A stretch of 64,000 nucleotides of DNA. It comes from Cucumis sativus (taxonomy: Eukaryota; Streptophyta; Magnoliopsida; Cucurbitales; Cucurbitaceae). Both the position numbers and the translations under genes were made by a program. Where the stretch lies: assembly GCF_000004075.3 (NCBI RefSeq), contig NC_026659.2:21656272-21720271 (forward strand). The letters run 5' to 3'. The notes beneath the pieces were generated by a model. That model searched no databases. It was given only the letters and a program-made list of their open reading frames with translations, and was not told where the DNA came from. Shown piece after piece: positions 60,781 through 64,000 of the stretch; positions within the stretch are counted from its first letter, which is position 1; every line of letters starts with the position of its first letter.

Positions 60781-61039
60781 TTCTTAGGATTTGTTTTTCA
60801 TACTTTTGAAATTAATTTGAGGCGTGAGGAAATTATATGTTTTTGAGATTGTTTTTTAAAAAGTTAGAATTTAAGCATAAAATGGGATAAGAAAAGTCCA
60901 AAATCTACTCACATCAAAATTTAAGGATGAATTCTATATCTTTTTATTAAAGATAATTCTTAAATGTATAATACAAAATGAATTTTATAATTATTTTAAA
61001 TAATTTAGGATTGTTTCTTACACATTTAGCAAGGTTTCC
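60781..61039. other. Upstream DNA of the BAP31-like gene
   Basis: The promoter of the minus-strand gene should lie at about 60561-60800. A clear TATA box was not seen. The rest is AT-rich, ending in a T15 run near 61044-61058. Confidence 0.45.
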
Positions 61040-61900
61040 TTGTTTTTTTTTTTTTTTATCTCGCAAACATCTCATAGACATCTTTCAAACATTTCACAAA
61101 AACTCGTAACATCCAAACTTCAAATGTCCAATCTCAAATCAACCATATACTTGTTTTATGTGATTTATGATGCTTCTATTTAAGTTTTAGGCAATTTTTA
61201 GCTATTGTTTTTGTATCTTGCACACGTCTCACAAACATCTAACAATGTCCAAATTTAAAATATCCAACTCCAAATTAATTCTATATTTGTTTTAGGTGAT
61301 TTATGATGATTTTACAACATGTGTTTGATAGAGTTTTTAGCAATTCTATATTGTTTTTGTAGCTTGCAAACATCTTGCAACTTTCAAACTTTAAATGTCA
61401 AATTCTAAATCAATTATATACTTGTTTTATGTGATTTTACACTAGAAAGTTTTTAGCTATTGTATTTGTATCTCATAGACATTTCTCAAATATTTTAAAA
61501 TGTTAAATTTGAAATACATAACTCAAAATGATAATTTTTACAACATGATTAATGAAGTTTTGTAGCTACTATTTTTTATCTCGCAAATGTTTCGCAATGT
61601 CTAAATTTGAAACACTCCTCTAAATCAATTATATACTTGTTTTAGGTGATTTTAGGGTGGGTTTAAAACATGTTCAATGAGTTTCTTTAGCTATTTTTTA
61701 ACCTTGCAAACATTTCGTACACCTCTCGCAAATATTTTGCAGCTTTAAAACTTGATTACCCAACTCCAAATCAATTTTATACCTGTTATTTATGGTGATT
61801 TTACACGTTTTTTTTTATCTTGCAAGTATCTCACATCTATATTGCAACTCTTAAAATTTAAATTTTCAAAATCAAATCAATTTTATACGTGTTTGAGATG
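61040..61900 (+). repeat. Tandem array of about seven diverged 105-155 bp units
   Basis: Each unit has the same order: TAGCTATTGTTTTTGTATCTTGC, AAACATCTCGCAA-like, CTTTCAAACTTTAAATGTCC, AACTCCAAATCAATT, ATATACTTGTTTTAGGTGATTT and a short T/A-rich tail with ACAACATG. Unit starts are near 61056, 61205, 61345, 61455, 61570, 61690 and 61805. The units differ at many sites, so the array is old. The family also occurs inverted at 120-345. Confidence 0.65.
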
Positions 61901-62079
61901 ATTTTAAGGTAATTTAGAGTGATTCGACGCCAGATTTTCTCCCCACAATAAATACAAATCAGAAAGCAATACCTATGACAAGCACAGTATAGTATAGGAT
62001 GGAATCCACTTTTGTGATTTGTTATCATTCTTCTCCAACCATTGCAAGTGCAACAACACAAACCATTGAACAACACAGT

Positions 62080-62680
62080 CCTCTGTTTATGAGTATTGCT
62101 TTTTCCATTGCTATATACCTTAATTTATCAATTCTAATAGTTATACTTTGAAAGTCTTTGTTAAAATTTTCTATTTCTCCCGCATGATAAGAGTTAAATT
62201 TACGGGATAATTGGAAATATAGTAATTAGATTCAAACTAATTAAGTATATAACAACATTTTTAAAAAGTTGCAAGTATAACAAAATTTATCAAAGTTTAT
62301 CAATGATAGAAGTCTATTACTGATAGACCAACGTTGCAACATGGTTTATCACTAATAGAACATAAGAGTCTATTAGCGATAGAAGTCTATCACTAATTGA
62401 TTTTGCTATATTTGTAATTTTTTAAAAAATATTAATATATATTTAATTATTTTTTCTAAAATTGCCATCGATTATAATGGCCCTAAATCTAAAGTTATAT
62501 TTGTTTATCTTCTTTTGATATGTTTGTTTTCTTATACTAGGAAATTTGTTTTCCTTGAACATGTAAGTTGATGGTACTATGCCTTTAAATCTTTTGAGAA
62601 TGTCTGAGCTTCATTGTTAGTGGTTACCTAACTGTGTACTCTCCTATTTATGAATTTGTGCTGTGTTGTTCGAGTTTACT
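62080..62680 (+). repeat. Left arm of a long inverted repeat
   Basis: Pairs with 62735-63075. Matching blocks include AGTCCTCTGTTT, TTGCTATATA, AATTTATCAATTCTAATAG, AAATCTAAA, GTAAGTTGATGGTACTATGCC, TTTAAATCTT and TACTCTCCTATTT. The arm is interrupted at about 62210-62465 by a small palindromic element that the right arm lacks. Confidence 0.75.
62210..62465. mobile_element. Small palindromic (foldback) element inside the inverted-repeat arm
   Basis: Built of TCTATTACTGATAGACC, TTTATCACTAATAGAAC, GTCTATTAGCGATAGAAG and TCTATCACTAATTG between ends reading TTTTTAAAAAGTTGCAAGTATAACAAAA and its rough inverse TTTTGCTATATTTGTAATTT. No coding sequence. It resembles 12525-12680. Confidence 0.6.
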
Positions 62681-62734
62681 ACTAGAAAAATGGGTTTTAA
62701 CATAATGCTTGATATATTCACAAATATCAAGTTT

Positions 62735-63075
62735 TGGTTTAAACTACCCAACACAACACACAAATTCAAAAATAGGAGAGAGTACCTAGTTAGGTAATTA
62801 ACCACCAGCAATGAAACTCAGACATAAGAAGATTTAAAGGTATAGTACCATCAACTTACATGCATGCTCAAGAAAACAAGTTTCGTAAAAGAAAACAAAC
62901 CTATAAAAAAGAAGACAAGTTTTAGATTTAACTTTTGACATCAATCCAAAGACAAAATTAACCACAAGAAATAGCAAATCTTGAACAGGTTGGAGACTTT
63001 GTAAGTATAGCTATTAGAATTGATAAATTAAGTTATATAGCAATCCTAAGAAGATCAAACAGAGGACTAAATGGC
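62735..63075 (-). repeat. Right arm of the long inverted repeat
   Basis: Reverse complement reads AGTCCTCTGTTTGATC, GATTGCTATATAACTTAATT, TATCAATTCTAATAGCTATAC, GTAAGTTGATGGTACTATACC and TTTAAATCTTCTTATGTCTGAG, in the same order as the left arm. The loop between arms is about 55 bp and holds CTACTAGAAAAATGGGTTTT, which resembles a CACTA-type end. Confidence 0.75.
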
Positions 63076-63917
63076 CAAATAATAAGCTACCAATTCCAAA
63101 GCATTCATACTCCATTATTTACCTCCCCAAATCAATTCCAAACAAATTTCGTTATTATCTATTCAACAATCTAAGCCTCTCGAAACACCACTTCAATTTA
63201 CTCAGTTCTAAAGAATATAAAAAACAAGCCAAACCAAATAGACTAATTAAATAACTTTGAGGCAAAAGAAAAACGAAGCGGTTATAAGATCCAAATACCA
63301 AAACAAGAATCGAATCGATACTATTGGTATATTTATAAAACTTATAAAGTGTGTCGTATTAATAGTGTTATCAAGGAAGACAATCAACATTTTTCGCGTA
63401 CTATATAGACTTTTTAAGTTATTTCGTGAACATACACTCGTATCCTTGTCATATATTATGCAAAGTTAGATAAAATAATATTGAATATTAGTTTGTTGGA
63501 GTTGAGTTATAGTAATGATTAAATAACATCCATTAATATATATATAAAAAAAGTAACACTTTATTTATTTAATAATTTGTTTACAAATTTAGGTACTACA
63601 AGGTGAAGACAAAAATCCCAATACATACTTGTACTGGACAAAACTTATTGGTATTATTATCACTAATACATGTTTGGTGGATCAACTATCCAAAGGGCAA
63701 GGTAGTAAAGTTGGATAGTTTAGACAATACATGTTAACACAAACCATATTTCTTGACATTACACACAAATAAATGGCAAAAGAAAAAAACAAAAAAATCA
63801 AACCAACTGAAAACCGAACCAAACTGAATAAACCTGACCAAAGAGGCTGAACCGAACCGGCTCGAAACCTTTGAATTTTCAAATGAAGACCAGCATTTCT
63901 AAAATAAAAAACCACAA
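63076..63917. other. Intergenic DNA
   Basis: No gene recognised. 63800-63860 is a CCGAAC/AACCGA-rich stretch (AAAACCGAACCAAACTGAA, GCTGAACCGAACCGG) of the kind often found in plant repeats. A 96-codon minus-strand frame at 63682-63972 overlaps this stretch and resembles nothing I know. Confidence 0.45.
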
Positions 63918-64000
63918 ATGGAGATGAAGAACGAGCGGATTGAGTTGGGCGGCGGATCTGATCACTTTGCAAGAAGGGTTTGGGCTGTGGTGTCTGAAGA
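63918..64000 (+). CDS. Possible first exon of an unidentified gene, cut by the window edge
   Basis: An ATG in good context (ACAAATGG) opens a frame with no stop to the window end: it starts MEMKNERIELGGGSD and goes on HFARRVWAVVSE. Base composition shifts from AT-rich to about half GC at this point, as at the starts of the other genes here. Only 27 full codons are visible and no family is recognised. A real gene is plausible but unproved. Confidence 0.35.
   Translation, partial: MEMKNERIELGGGSDHFARRVWAVVSE

Noticed and set aside
62080-63075. microRNA precursor
   Set aside because: Arms of several hundred bases with many mismatches and an inserted element do not fit a typical precursor, and no known plant miRNA sequence was seen. 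Kept only as a long inverted repeat.
63682-63972. 96-codon minus-strand frame near the right edge
   Set aside because: It spans the CCGAAC-rich repeat and the antisense of a likely first exon. The composition changes abruptly within the frame and there is no family match.
1-64000. CRISPR array, prokaryotic operon or phage content
   Set aside because: The repeats are diverged and lack regular unique spacers. All confident genes are spliced plant genes.

Overview
The window is nuclear DNA of a flowering plant. It is strongly AT-rich, its genes are split by short GT..AG introns with AT-rich interiors, and the spaces between genes are filled with decayed transposable elements. The degenerate Ty1/copia gag and pol fragments, and the long LTR family starting TGTTGGGATT, look like families I associate with Cucurbitaceae (cucumber/melon group). 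That placement is from memory and was not checked by search.

Seven complete protein genes are supported, each with a consistent exon model built by hand. They are: (1) a nine-exon gene for a 309-residue protein with an FMN-binding split-barrel plus DUF2470-like architecture (5445-8475, +); (2) a cytosolic HSP70 with the conserved early intron, an EEVD tail and a heat-shock-element promoter (14445-16779, -); (3) a two-exon Dof zinc-finger transcription factor (32756-34027, +); (4-7) a tandem cluster of four CASP-like (CASPL4D-type) four-helix membrane proteins (43155-43811, 51222-52188, 53618-55302 and 57877-58846, all +). An eighth gene, a plant BAP31-like ER membrane protein (59546-60560, -), is complete once its short second exon is found. 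A possible first exon of a further gene runs off the right edge (63918-64000, +).

Layout. 1-5.1 kb: LTR-like repeat, CACTA-type ends and a broken hAT transposase. 5.1-8.5 kb: the split-barrel gene. 8.7-9.76 kb: a non-autonomous element with terminal inverted repeats and an internal T-rich tandem array. 9.8-14.4 kb: gene-poor DNA with a pair of direct repeats. 14.4-17.1 kb: HSP70 and its promoter. 17.3-27 kb: nested copia remnants and LTR pieces. 27-32 kb and 34.6-43 kb: gene-poor AT-rich DNA around the Dof gene. 43-59 kb: the CASPL cluster, with a second copia/CACTA wreck at 45.2-47.2 kb. 59.5-60.6 kb: the BAP31-like gene. 61-63.1 kb: a diverged tandem array followed by a long inverted repeat.

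The CASPL genes share one exon architecture (intron phases 2 and 0, middle exon always 121 nt). Copies 2 and 3 arose from a duplication of roughly 2 kb that also carried the promoter and 3' flank. Two later insertions, one in intron 2 of copy 3 and one in its 3' flank, break the second unit. I found no CRISPR array, tRNA, rRNA, or any clearly new multi-gene system. The most unusual observations are structural: the dated CASPL duplication, the long inverted repeat at 62-63 kb, an LTR-like repeat present at both ends of the window in opposite orientation, and a copia reverse transcriptase that appears to have lost its catalytic block by a short-homology deletion.
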